This document shows, one piece after another, positions 1 to 6,418 of a DNA stretch of 9,417 nt. The stretch is taken from contig JBCCLI010000256.1 of NCBI GenBank assembly GCA_039026975.1, positions 1 to 9,417 of the forward strand, written 5' to 3'. The notes beneath the pieces are model-generated. The model was given only the letters and a program-made list of their open reading frames with translations. It was not told the DNA's origin and did no database searches. Within the stretch, counting starts at the first letter, position 1. Each line of letters starts with the position of its first letter. A program made the translations under genes and the position numbers. Source of the DNA: JBCBKZ01 sp039026975 (GTDB lineage Bacteria; Bacteroidota; Bacteroidia; J057).

Positions 1-64
1 GCTTACAGGTAGGTTCTTGGACATACTAATTTATGGAATAGTCTTATATAAAACTGTTTATTGA

Positions 65-88
65 GGAAATTTCTTTTTGGGAATTTCC
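65..88. repeat. Short inverted repeat after modC
   Basis: GGAAATT (65-71) and AATTTCC (82-88) are perfect inverted copies separated by 10 nt, just beyond the modC stop codon. The structure could stop or stabilise the mod transcript, but no U-run follows it on either strand, so I do not call it an intrinsic terminator. Apart from this the first 93 bases hold nothing I can support. Confidence 0.3.
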
Positions 89-93
89 CAATT

Positions 94-918
94 TCAAATC
101 ATCACTTCTACCTCCTCACCCAGCTCAAAATACTCTCCTAATCCTCTTCTCAATCTCCACTCATTAGGACCAGAGACTAAGACTACTTCCTGATAGCCCT
201 CTTTTTTTACCACCTCTTTCACTTTTCCTATCAACTTAATTTGAGTAGCAGTGAGTACTTCTTCCGGTCTCCCTCTTTGGATAATCATGCCTTCCTTCAT
301 CACCCAAACCTCATCTGCCAACTTTCTGATTTCCTGCTCATCATGGCTCACCATGATAGTCGTAAGCTGGAAACGCTTGTGTACTTCTTTCAAGTAGGTC
401 TGGAGTTGGGTGCGCAAGTCTTGATCCAGAGCAGCCAAGGGCTCATCCAGTAAAAGAAGGTTGGGCTTAAAGGCAAGGGCCCTGGCCAGGGCTACTCTCT
501 GCTGCTGCCCTCCTGATAACTTCCCCGGTTTTTGATGTTGGAGAGAAGTGAGTTCCATCATCTCCAGCAACTCCTCCACTAATTGTTCATCTTTTTCCTT
601 CCCCATAGGAAAGTAGAGGTTCTCTCGCACGCTCATATTAGGGAAGAGGGCATAATCCTGAAACACAAAAGCTATCTTTCGTTTTTGAGGTGGCAGAAAA
701 AGCTTCTTCTCTGTATCCAGCCAACACCTATCTGAAAAGAAAATCTTCCCATTCTCAGCTTTCCTAAGCCCGGCCAGCATTCTTAAGAGGGTAGTTTTCC
801 CAGCACCGGAAGGGCCTTTCAAGCAAAGGAATTGGCCCTTCTGTATTTCTCCTTCTACGGAGAAATTCATCTTTCCTCCGACACCATTCAGGGTGGTTTC
901 CAAAGTAAAGCTCATCAT
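94..918 (-). CDS. modC: Molybdate ABC transporter ATP-binding protein ModC (short form)
   Basis: This is the ATPase that powers molybdate import through ModB at the inner face of the cytoplasmic membrane. All ABC motifs are visible: Walker A GPSGAGKT (35-42), Q-loop Q87 in FVFQDYALFP, signature LSGGQ (134-138), Walker B LLLLDEP (154-160) and H-loop H192 in MVSHD. At 274 residues it is shorter than the roughly 350-residue enterobacterial ModC. After the ATPase core only about 50 residues remain, which look like a single short TOBE/Mop-like beta unit rather than the usual tandem Mop pair. The ATG at 916-918 overlaps the modB TGA (915-917) in an ATGA arrangement, implying translational coupling; a second ATG follows directly. 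Assignment to molybdate rests mainly on the adjacent modA and modB, because the core alone would fit several importer ATPases. Confidence 0.9.
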   Translation of the reverse strand: MMSFTLETTLNGVGGKMNFSVEGEIQKGQFLCLKGPSGAGKTTLLRMLAGLRKAENGKIFFSDRCWLDTEKKLFLPPQKRKIAFVFQDYALFPNMSVRENLYFPMGKEKDEQLVEELLEMMELTSLQHQKPGKLSGGQQQRVALARALAFKPNLLLLDEPLAALDQDLRTQLQTYLKEVHKRFQLTTIMVSHDEQEIRKLADEVWVMKEGMIIQRGRPEEVLTATQIKLIGKVKEVVKKEGYQEVVLVSGPNEWRLRRGLGEYFELGEEVEVMI

Positions 919-1601
919 GGATCCACTTTTTTAAGGGTGGTACCATTGAGAGAATAGACTGCTAAAAGTATCAGGAAAGAGGTAATCAGCAGGAAGAGAG
1001 AATAAGCATGAGCAGTTCCATAATTCAGCGCTTCCACCTCCTCGTAAATAGCTATGGAAGCCACCCGTGTTTCTCCTGGTATACTGCCTCCTATCATCAG
1101 CACTACTCCGAACTCTCCTATAGTATGAGCAAAAGCCAATACAGTTCCTGTTAGTAAGGCAGGCTTAATATTGGGAAGTAAAACCTTTCTTAAAGTTATA
1201 AAACGGGATTTCCCAAACATGTAAGAGGCTTCAGCTAAAGAAGTGGGTAGATTACTCAGGCCCGCCTGTACTGGATGTACCATGAAGGGAAGGCTATAAA
1301 TCACGGAAGCTATCAGCAAGCCTTCAAAGGAAAAGACCAGTTGTAAGCCTATACTTTTCTGGAGAAAGGCTCCAAATCCATTTGCCGGGCTAAAGGCCAT
1401 CAATAGATAGAAGCCCAAAACTGTAGGAGGCAGCACCAGTGGCATACTCACCAATGCTTCAATGACAGGTTTACCCTTAGCTGAAGTATATGATAGCCAG
1501 TATGCCATGGGAATCCCAAGTACCAGCAAAATAATCGTAGTGAGTAGTGCTAATTGAAAGGTAAGTATAAGAGGCTCCCAGCTAATCATATCAACATCCA
1601 T
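915..1601 (-). CDS. modB: Molybdate ABC transporter permease ModB
   Basis: This is the membrane channel subunit of the molybdate importer, expected to work as a homodimer between ModA outside and ModC inside. The sequence is strongly hydrophobic, with about five membrane spans. The N-terminal part carries the family pattern SMPLVLPPTVLGFYLL (about residues 52-67). A clear EAA coupling loop follows (about 123-145, EASYMFGKSRFITLRKVLLP), and then the conserved AHTIGEFGVVLMIGGSIPG stretch. Length is normal for ModB. Three starts are possible: TTG at 1613, ATG at 1601 and ATG at 1589. AGAAGG abuts the ATG at 1601 and lies 12 nt before the ATG at 1589, so neither spacing is ideal. I chose 1601 as the longest form with an ATG. 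The gene begins about 17 nt after modA and ends in a 4-nt overlap with modC. Confidence 0.9.
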   Translation of the reverse strand: MDVDMISWEPLILTFQLALLTTIILLVLGIPMAYWLSYTSAKGKPVIEALVSMPLVLPPTVLGFYLLMAFSPANGFGAFLQKSIGLQLVFSFEGLLIASVIYSLPFMVHPVQAGLSNLPTSLAEASYMFGKSRFITLRKVLLPNIKPALLTGTVLAFAHTIGEFGVVLMIGGSIPGETRVASIAIYEEVEALNYGTAHAYSLFLLITSFLILLAVYSLNGTTLKKVDP

Positions 1602-1618
1602 CCTTCTTAGCAATATAC

Positions 1619-2392
1619 TTATTGAGGAGGAGTTTCTGGAATCCCATATCCATATTTCTGGAGAATGTGCTGAGCGGTATCTGTAAACATAAAGTCATAA
1701 AATGCAGCGGCTATCTCACTATCGGAAGGCTGCTGGAGCATAGCTATGCCTTGCTGGATGGGAGAATATGATTCAGGAGGAACCAGCGACCATCTACCTT
1801 TTTTTTCCAGCCTAGGGGCTTTTACCACTGACAGGGCAGTAAAGCCTACTCCTACTGCACCAGAAATAATAAACTGGTTGGTTTGGGAAATACTTTCTCC
1901 AAAAACCAGCCTGGGCCCTAACTTTTCATACATGTTAAAATACTCCAAGCTTTCCCTAGCAGCTTTTCCATAGGGAGCTATTTCAGGGGAAGCCATGGCT
2001 ATGTGAGTAATCAAAGGATTTGGAAGATTCTCTACGGAAGGAGTTATGGCTGAGTCTACGCTCCAAATCACTAAACGTCCTTCAGCATATACTTCAGGTC
2101 CCTTCTTCACTAAGCCCTTCTCTTGTAAGTATAGCGGATACTTAAGGTCTGCTGATACAAACACATCATAGGGAGCAGCTGATAATACCTGAGCAGTGAT
2201 TTTCCCTGAAGAATTAATAATTACCTGAGGCCTTACACCAGTCTGACGCTCAAACTCAGATACTAGCTCTTCCATGGCAAACTGCACGCTAGCAGCTGTA
2301 GCTATACGAAATGTATTTTTCTCTGCTGAGTTTTTACAAGAGAATAGTAATAGCATGGAAAACCATAGTATATCTAGTCTAGCTACTTTCAT
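1619..2392 (-). CDS. modA: Molybdate-binding lipoprotein ModA
   Basis: This is the periplasmic substrate-binding protein of the molybdate ABC importer. The N-terminus is a lipoprotein signal peptide with lipobox L16-F17-S18-C19, so the protein is probably anchored to a membrane through C19. The mature part has the ModA signatures: TAASV near residue 35, NSSGKITAQV (60-69) where the serine hydroxyls contact the oxyanion, APYDVFVSADLKY (73-85), and APYGKAARESLE (139-150) in the second lobe. The family's usual late tyrosine position appears as phenylalanine (GVGF, 181-184), which is inferred from memory of the E. coli protein. At 257 residues it has the typical length. Tungstate is bound by the same fold and cannot be excluded. 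The gene starts 12 nt after the upstream exported protein, with AGG directly before the ATG, so it lies inside the operon. Confidence 0.92.
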   Translation of the reverse strand: MKVARLDILWFSMLLLFSCKNSAEKNTFRIATAASVQFAMEELVSEFERQTGVRPQVIINSSGKITAQVLSAAPYDVFVSADLKYPLYLQEKGLVKKGPEVYAEGRLVIWSVDSAITPSVENLPNPLITHIAMASPEIAPYGKAARESLEYFNMYEKLGPRLVFGESISQTNQFIISGAVGVGFTALSVVKAPRLEKKGRWSLVPPESYSPIQQGIAMLQQPSDSEIAAAFYDFMFTDTAQHILQKYGYGIPETPPQ

Positions 2393-2404
2393 CCTGTATA
2401 CTAT

Positions 2405-3052
2405 CTACTGCCACTTAATGGTTAGTCCCATCCGCTTTAAGACATGGACTCCACTTTTCTCTTGATCCTCAAAGGTATTAGTAGCAAAACAAAATAGATA
2501 AACAGGTTGGGACATCTCAGACAGATAAAAGACTTCATGTCGGTTTTGGAAGGATTCAACTTCCCTGTATCCGGTAAAAGTATGCAGGGTACTTTCGATT
2601 TTATTGAATCGGCTGTAGTTATTGTCCCCTCTCATGGGATCACTGAAAAAATTCACTCCCATGGAATCACTAAGGAATAAGACTTTATTGGTGTTAAACT
2701 CCCTATCAGCCATGGTGACGGCATATAGTTGGTCTTGGTAGGGGATGGAGCCAGCCTCAGCTCGATTAGCCAGAGCGGGATCCGTATCTACAAATGCATA
2801 GACACCATCTATTTTCTCCCTTTCCCAGGTAAGCACCACCGTAAATGCTTTTTTCTCCAATAGGTAACTCATCTCTTTCTCTGGAATCATCTTCCCTTCC
2901 TGCCAAATTTGAACAGAAAAGATATCAGGGGTAAGAGCTTCTTCTGATAGTTTTGGCTGGGCATGTAGGATAAGTCCTGTACCTATCAGTATGATACTTA
3001 TTAGGGGGGGTTTCAGGCTGTGTGGTATCATGGCTTTTCTTTTTTGGATCAT
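2405..3052 (-). CDS. Exported protein of unknown function heading the mod operon
   Basis: I do not recognise the family. The protein has 215 residues, with a basic N-terminus followed by a hydrophobic stretch (about 16-30) and a likely signal peptidase I site at LHA-QP (after residue 31). The mature part is mixed and soluble-looking, without cysteine pairs, metal motifs or repeats; beta strands probably predominate. It ends 12 nt before modA on the same strand, so it is very likely co-transcribed with modABC, which suggests but does not prove a link to molybdate or molybdoenzyme physiology. An internal ATG at 3031 (residue 8) would also give a good signal peptide. Neither start has a clear ribosome binding site. 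Codons 14-17 contain a run of seven C (plus-strand G 3004-3010), where a one-base loss would give an immediate TAA. Confidence 0.8.
   Translation of the reverse strand: MIQKRKAMIPHSLKPPLISIILIGTGLILHAQPKLSEEALTPDIFSVQIWQEGKMIPEKEMSYLLEKKAFTVVLTWEREKIDGVYAFVDTDPALANRAEAGSIPYQDQLYAVTMADREFNTNKVLFLSDSMGVNFFSDPMRGDNNYSRFNKIESTLHTFTGYREVESFQNRHEVFYLSEMSQPVYLFCFATNTFEDQEKSGVHVLKRMGLTIKWQ
3004..3010. repeat. Homopolymer G7 (C7 in the coding strand)
   Basis: Seven consecutive G on the plus strand lie within the signal-peptide region of the exported unknown gene (coding strand AAA CCC CCC CTA). Runs of this length can slip during replication. Here a loss of one base places TAA immediately after the prolines. 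Confidence 0.6.
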
Positions 3053-3118
3053 AAATACTTATGCTCTTTATGGAAAGAGAGTTTTACTGGTAACCATGAA
3101 ACTAAGGAATAAGGGAGA

Positions 3119-4606
3119 TTACTTAGCTGCATGAATGAAGCTATTTATGCCTACTACCCCAAATCCAAAGGCCTGCATCAGCATGAAAGGAAGAATACTC
3201 AAGTCCCAAAAGTAGATGGCTAGTAAACAGCCGAAACAGAAGTATAAAAACAGACCTAGCTCTGCGTAAACTGAGGGCTTTACTTTTTTATTGATGTATT
3301 TATTGGCCTTCCATGAATCTTTCTTATCAGTGAGGTTAAATTTAGGGGTGCGAATAAAGGGAGTACGCTTTCCCCAAAATCCCTGGATGACTGCAATAGA
3401 GTTATGTAGAGACAGCCCCATGGTAAGGGCAAGGAATGGAATGTAGTATTTAGTAAATCTTCTTAGAGCCGCTTTAAAGGTAGGTTCTCGCCACCTAAAA
3501 GTGATCATGTACATGGTGGCTAACACCAGGAAGCTCATAAATAGTAGTATGACAGGGATTAATAAGAACTGAATGTTCCCACCAAAAATCTCATGCTTTA
3601 TGTAGAGCAGCGGAACACTCGTAGCACCAAGGCCTAACACTAATAAAAATACGGAACTACTCAACAGGTGGGCTGAGCCATGTAGCTTCTTTAATAAGCT
3701 ATTATCCGACTTCCAAAGGGTCTTAAGCATCTTACGCGCTACTTCTGCTCCACCTTTCATCCACCTGTATTGTTGGGACTTAATAGCTCCCATTTCAGCT
3801 GGAAGTTCAGCAGGTGCTCCAATTTCATCTACATACCTAAATTTCCAACCCTTTAACTGGGCTCTGTAGCTCAGGTCCAGGTCTTCAGTTAGGGTGTCAT
3901 ATTCCCAACCTCCTGCATCCTCTATGCACGTTTTTCTCCATACACCAGCAGTACCATTAAAGTTCATGTAGAACCCACCGGCATTTCTCCCAAACTGCTC
4001 TATGGTAAAATGGGCATCCAGGTGAAACGCTAGCGCCTCCGTCAGCATAGAGTAATCCTGATTGATATGCTCCCAGCGGGCTTGAACCACCCCTATCTCA
4101 GTTTCCTCAAAGTGAGGAATGGTGGCTTTCAGAAAATTGGGGTTCGGAATAAAGTCCGCGTCAAAAACCGCAATAAACTCACCTTTAGCATGTTCTAGTC
4201 CATAAGCTAAAGCTCCAGCCTTAAATCCTCCACGTTCGGGCCTCCTCAGGTGTATAGCTTGAATCCCCCTGGCCTGGAGTTCTGCAATCTTACTGGCTGC
4301 TACCTCCAGCGTTTCATCATCAGAGTCATCTAATAGCTGTATTTCAAACCGGTCTTTAGGGTAGTCCATGGCGGCAACAGCGTCCAAGAGTCGCTCTACC
4401 ACATAGAGTTCATTGTAGATAGGCAGCTGAACCGTAACAAAGGGATGATCATCTACCTCAGATAAAGGCGCTAACTGGCTAACTTTCTTTCTTCTTTTGA
4501 GAAATACAATGATGAGATGCAGCTGCATCAAACTGTAAACCACAATTAGCCCTAAACAGATGACGTAAATCGTCAGGACCGTATATTCTAATATTTCTGT
4601 GAACAT
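3119..4606 (-). CDS. Processive family-2 glycosyltransferase, cellulose synthase family
   Basis: This is a membrane-embedded glycosyltransferase that probably polymerises a beta-linked glycan from a nucleotide sugar and passes it through its own membrane channel. It has one N-terminal membrane span (about 9-36), a cytosolic GT-A domain, then about four or five further spans (about 313-336, 346-369, 388-405, 450-468, 470-490). The catalytic signatures are complete: DD (93-94), DAD (149-151), TED (240-242) and QQYRW (278-282). The N-terminal block (SLMQLHL, then FVTVQLPIYNELYVVERLLDA) resembles the plant CslA/CslC mannan and glucan synthase branch and its Bacteroidota relatives more than BcsA. 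No PilZ domain is present in its 495 residues, so c-di-GMP control of the BcsA type is not expected. Sugar and product cannot be read from sequence. No bcsB partner is nearby. It has its own promoter upstream (4672-4702). Confidence 0.88.
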   Translation of the reverse strand: MFTEILEYTVLTIYVICLGLIVVYSLMQLHLIIVFLKRRKKVSQLAPLSEVDDHPFVTVQLPIYNELYVVERLLDAVAAMDYPKDRFEIQLLDDSDDETLEVAASKIAELQARGIQAIHLRRPERGGFKAGALAYGLEHAKGEFIAVFDADFIPNPNFLKATIPHFEETEIGVVQARWEHINQDYSMLTEALAFHLDAHFTIEQFGRNAGGFYMNFNGTAGVWRKTCIEDAGGWEYDTLTEDLDLSYRAQLKGWKFRYVDEIGAPAELPAEMGAIKSQQYRWMKGGAEVARKMLKTLWKSDNSLLKKLHGSAHLLSSSVFLLVLGLGATSVPLLYIKHEIFGGNIQFLLIPVILLFMSFLVLATMYMITFRWREPTFKAALRRFTKYYIPFLALTMGLSLHNSIAVIQGFWGKRTPFIRTPKFNLTDKKDSWKANKYINKKVKPSVYAELGLFLYFCFGCLLAIYFWDLSILPFMLMQAFGFGVVGINSFIHAAK

Positions 4607-4671
4607 AAGGCTAACGATTTATCAGTAGATCTAAGATATATGTATCCCCCTGTTTCCATTTTTTCCGACCG

Positions 4672-4702
4672 CAAAAATACAAGTCTCCCCATTCCCTTCA
4701 AA
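4672..4702 (-). promoter_or_regulatory. Bacteroidota-type promoter for the processive glycosyltransferase gene
   Basis: Read on the minus strand, TTTG (4702-4699) is followed by 19 nt and then TATTTTTG (4679-4672). This matches the Bacteroidota housekeeping consensus TTTG-N19-TAnnTTTG at every defined base. Transcription would start near 4665, leaving an untranslated leader of about 60 nt before the ATG at 4606. It shows that the processive enzyme can be transcribed independently of the glycosyltransferase gene upstream. Confidence 0.75.
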
Positions 4703-4768
4703 TAGTATGTCTTATGTCTATCCTTCTACTCATAGGTAAAAAGCTCGTATTCAGCGGATTACTTAACT

Positions 4769-5479
4769 TTATAAAAGCTTGAAAATAGTCCAAAGAATTT
4801 TATATCCTGCCAGTATGCTTCCTTTTATGGTTCCACTAACCTTAGATACGCCTATTCTTTTCCGGTAATTTACAGGTACCTCGACCGAATGAAAGTGGTT
4901 TTTGGCTGCTTTCACCTGCATTTCTACTGTCCATCCATAGGTTTTATCCTCCATATCAAGGGCAATCAACCTATCAAACTTAATGGCCCGAAATGGTCCC
5001 AAGTCGGTAAACGCTACTCCATACAGCCATCTAATGAGGGTGGTAGCTAGCCAGTTCCCAAATACTTGTTGGGGAGTTAGGGAGCCTTTCTCTCGCTTTC
5101 CTAACACACGTGAACCTATTACCATGTCAGCCTCACCTTCTAAGATAGGCTTCACTACCTCGGTCAATTCTTCAGGATAGTCAGAATAATCTCCATCTAA
5201 AAAAACGATAATATTAGGAGGGTTTTCCTTAGCTGCCAAATAGGAAATACCTTTCAAACAAGCACTTCCATATCCCCTTTCTTCTTCTTGTAGGACTGTA
5301 GCACCTGCTTCCTGGGCATTTTTCTCCGTATTATCTGTGGAGGCATTACTGACTACTACCACTTCTTCCACCCAGTCTGTAGGGATGTCCCGCACTACAT
5401 TCCCTATGGAGGCCTCCTCATTATAGGCAGGAATGATAACTGCTATTTTGGTATGTACTAGCGTTGTAGGCATAAACAT
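4769..5479 (-). CDS. Soluble family-2 glycosyltransferase (DPM1/GtrB-like fold)
   Basis: This is a GT-A glycosyltransferase that probably moves a sugar from a nucleotide donor to a lipid phosphate or similar acceptor at the cytoplasmic face. The sequence begins with the fold's first strand (KIAVIIPAYNEEASIGNVV), has the DGD metal/nucleotide motif near residues 96-98 (IVFLDGDYSDYPEEL), then MVIGSR, and the late DLGPFRAI and YGWTVEMQVKA segments typical of this branch. The C-terminus is mildly hydrophobic, but there are no clear membrane spans, unlike GtrB proteins with two C-terminal helices. The first-strand acidic pair found in many relatives (DDGS) is replaced by SNAS. A TTG at 5482 and ATGs at 5479 and 5473 are in frame. 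I chose 5479, but a consensus -7 box at 5480-5487 would favour a leaderless start at 5473. Substrate unknown. Confidence 0.82.
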   Translation of the reverse strand: MFMPTTLVHTKIAVIIPAYNEEASIGNVVRDIPTDWVEEVVVVSNASTDNTEKNAQEAGATVLQEEERGYGSACLKGISYLAAKENPPNIIVFLDGDYSDYPEELTEVVKPILEGEADMVIGSRVLGKREKGSLTPQQVFGNWLATTLIRWLYGVAFTDLGPFRAIKFDRLIALDMEDKTYGWTVEMQVKAAKNHFHSVEVPVNYRKRIGVSKVSGTIKGSILAGYKILWTIFKLL

Positions 5480-5487
5480 CAAAGTTA
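5480..5487 (-). promoter_or_regulatory. Candidate -7 box for the soluble glycosyltransferase gene
   Basis: On the minus strand TAACTTTG fits TAnnTTTG exactly. There is no TTTG at the expected -33 position (5507-5510 reads AGGA), so the promoter would be weak without help. The predicted transcription start, about 6 nt beyond the box, falls at or near the ATG at 5473. This would make the mRNA almost leaderless. Confidence 0.35.
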
Positions 5488-5509
5488 CTATTCATTTCTA
5501 CTCTATTCC

Positions 5510-5525
5510 TGTCTGTTAACAGACA
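5510..5525. promoter_or_regulatory. 16-bp perfect palindrome, possible operator
   Basis: TGTCTGTTAACAGACA is perfectly self-complementary over 16 bp. Its layout TGTnn-N6-nnACA has the same span and outer bases as Crp/Fnr-family binding sites (for example TGTGA-N6-TCACA), although the inner half-site bases differ. It lies 31 nt upstream of the ATG at 5479, and its centre is about 43 nt before the transcription start implied by the -7 box at 5480-5487. No U-run follows on either strand, so it is not a terminator. Confidence 0.5.
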
Positions 5526-5538
5526 TAGTGGAGAATCC

Positions 5539-5579
5539 AGATATACTATTCATTCTCCCAGCATAATAGAAGTATATCT
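5539..5579. repeat. 9-bp inverted repeat in the gap upstream of the glycosyltransferase
   Basis: AGATATACT (5539-5547) and AGTATATCT (5571-5579) are perfect inverted copies 23 nt apart, just beyond the stop codon of the SRPBCC gene. A second, weaker pair (GGAGAAT 5530-5536 and ATTCTCC 5552-5558) interleaves with it, so the two hairpins exclude each other. There is no U-run, and the role is unknown. Confidence 0.4.
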
Positions 5580-5591
5580 CATCACACTCCT

Positions 5592-6035
5592 TCATATTTT
5601 ACCAAAGACCTTCCTGTACACTATTTTTCTGTAGGCAAACTGCACATACATAAGCGGATATAATAAAAGGCCAAGTAGTTTATTAGGCGCTTCATAGGTA
5701 ATATCCTCTACTATAGCACTCCCCTCCTGATAAGTCTTTATGAGGTGCTTATGCCTCCATTTGGCCAAAAATACCGGTAACTGCTCTCCTTCATCTACAA
5801 AGTACGCCTCATGCTCACTTAATTTCTCCTCAGTAATAACGCTCACCCAGTCCTGTTTTCCTAGGATAGGTAAAAAAAGCCTAACATGAATCCTATCCCC
5901 CTTACTGGAGCCGTCAAATCTGAGGAGTTCTACACGTACACCTGGCGGGGTTAATGCCTCAAATAGCTGACGATCAAACCTTTTCAGTATATCTCGTGGA
6001 TTCCCCTTAACAGGTATCGTAATATAGATTCTCAT
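5592..6035 (-). CDS. SRPBCC-fold ligand-binding-like protein
   Basis: A 147-residue cytosolic protein that I place in the SRPBCC (START/Bet v 1-like) superfamily, whose members bind hydrophobic ligands in a deep cavity. Support comes from the layout: an N-terminal strand followed by a helix (MRIYITIPVKGNPRDILKRF), a central run of strands, the WRHKH motif (93-97) followed by a strand (SAIVEDITYEAP), and a long C-terminal helix (about 118-140) ending in a basic stretch (YRKIVYRKV). This is the pattern WRHrH...DxixYxxP seen in uncharacterised bacterial SRPBCC proteins. No catalytic residues can be assigned. It is 109 nt upstream of the soluble glycosyltransferase on the same strand. Joint transcription is possible, but the gap contains the palindrome and a candidate promoter, so the link is loose. 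Confidence 0.72.
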   Translation of the reverse strand: MRIYITIPVKGNPRDILKRFDRQLFEALTPPGVRVELLRFDGSSKGDRIHVRLFLPILGKQDWVSVITEEKLSEHEAYFVDEGEQLPVFLAKWRHKHLIKTYQEGSAIVEDITYEAPNKLLGLLLYPLMYVQFAYRKIVYRKVFGKI

Positions 6036-6271
6036 GTAATCACTAAGAAAAGATCACAAAGAATTGTTCAAAATAGTCCTTAAAAAGCTTGGTGGTATCA
6101 GGAGTCAAATAGGCCAGAAACCATTGATTCAGGGATTTTAGTCACTCAGGCCTAAATAGCTAACATTCAACATCCATTGAAAAAATTTTACCCATAGAGA
6201 TTGCTATATTAGAGTATAATATCCACTAGATATTTAGTCCAACTATCCGTCAAATTTAATTTTTGAATCTA
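6036..6271. other. Divergent intergenic spacer
   Basis: This is an AT-rich stretch between the minus-strand SRPBCC gene and the plus-strand small ORF. I find no convincing reading frame or RNA gene. It must contain the promoters of both flanking units. The clearest fragments are TAAATTTG on the minus strand (6258-6251) and an imperfect plus-strand -7 box ending in TTTG at 6265. Neither has a good -33 partner. TAGGCC and GGCCTA, about 30 nt apart near 6110-6165, form a 6-bp inverted repeat of doubtful meaning. Confidence 0.4.
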
Positions 6272-6397
6272 ATGGCATTTGTGCCAGAACCAGAAGAAAT
6301 TCTACAAGACCAAGCTCCCCAACGCTCAAAAATGGCCAAGCTTCTCAACCTAGCTAAGCGAATTTATTCTCTTAGTAGAGAATACGGGGTAGAATAA
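6272..6397 (+). CDS. Small protein, 41 residues, unknown function
   Basis: A complete small reading frame starts with ATG at 6272 and ends with TAA at 6395-6397. It begins MAFVPEPEEILQDQAP, acidic and proline-containing, and then turns into a basic amphipathic helix candidate (about 17-37: KMAKLLNLAKRIYSLSR) before the tail EYGVE. I do not recognise the family. Support for its being a real gene is its position alone in a divergent spacer, normal-looking codons, an in-frame TAA just upstream at 6257-6259 that bounds it, and a strong intrinsic terminator 21 nt after its stop. An imperfect -7 element (AATTTTTG, 6258-6265) ends 6 nt before the ATG, so the mRNA may be nearly leaderless. No Shine-Dalgarno sequence is visible. 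It could alternatively be a leader peptide for the downstream pair, or the transcript could act as a small RNA. Confidence 0.55.
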   Translation: MAFVPEPEEILQDQAPQRSKMAKLLNLAKRIYSLSREYGVE

Positions 6398-6418
6398 CGT
6401 AAAAGCTTATCCACTAAC

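Noticed and set aside
2..64. Open frame from the left edge ending in TGA at 62-64, possible C-terminal tail of a plus-strand gene
   Set aside because: Only 20 codons are visible, a length open by chance in roughly a third of random cases, and nothing in it is recognisable.
65..88. Hairpin after modC as an intrinsic terminator
   Set aside because: The stem is only 7 bp and AT-rich, and no U-run follows on either strand. It is kept only as an inverted repeat.
241..453. Open frames antisense to modC, modA, the soluble glycosyltransferase, TatD and the hydrolase
   Set aside because: They lie wholly inside well-supported genes on the other strand and have no recognisable motifs or separate signals. 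They are overlap artefacts.
3207..3236. TACTTTTG with TTTC 18 nt upstream on the minus strand inside the processive glycosyltransferase gene, as a promoter for the mod operon
   Set aside because: The -33 box is imperfect, the spacer is one short, and the leader would be about 150 nt. Such matches occur by chance in AT-rich sequence. The real mod promoter was not found.
5510..5525. Palindrome as a terminator of the SRPBCC gene
   Set aside because: There is no loop or U-run, and it lies nearly 70 nt beyond the stop codon.
5530..5579. Reading the interleaved repeats as an H-type pseudoknot
   Set aside because: One connecting loop would have only 2 nt to cross a 9-bp stem, which is too short, so alternative hairpins are more plausible than a pseudoknot.
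6251..6258. TAAATTTG on the minus strand as the promoter of the SRPBCC gene
   Set aside because: There is no -33 element at the right distance, and the leader would exceed 200 nt.
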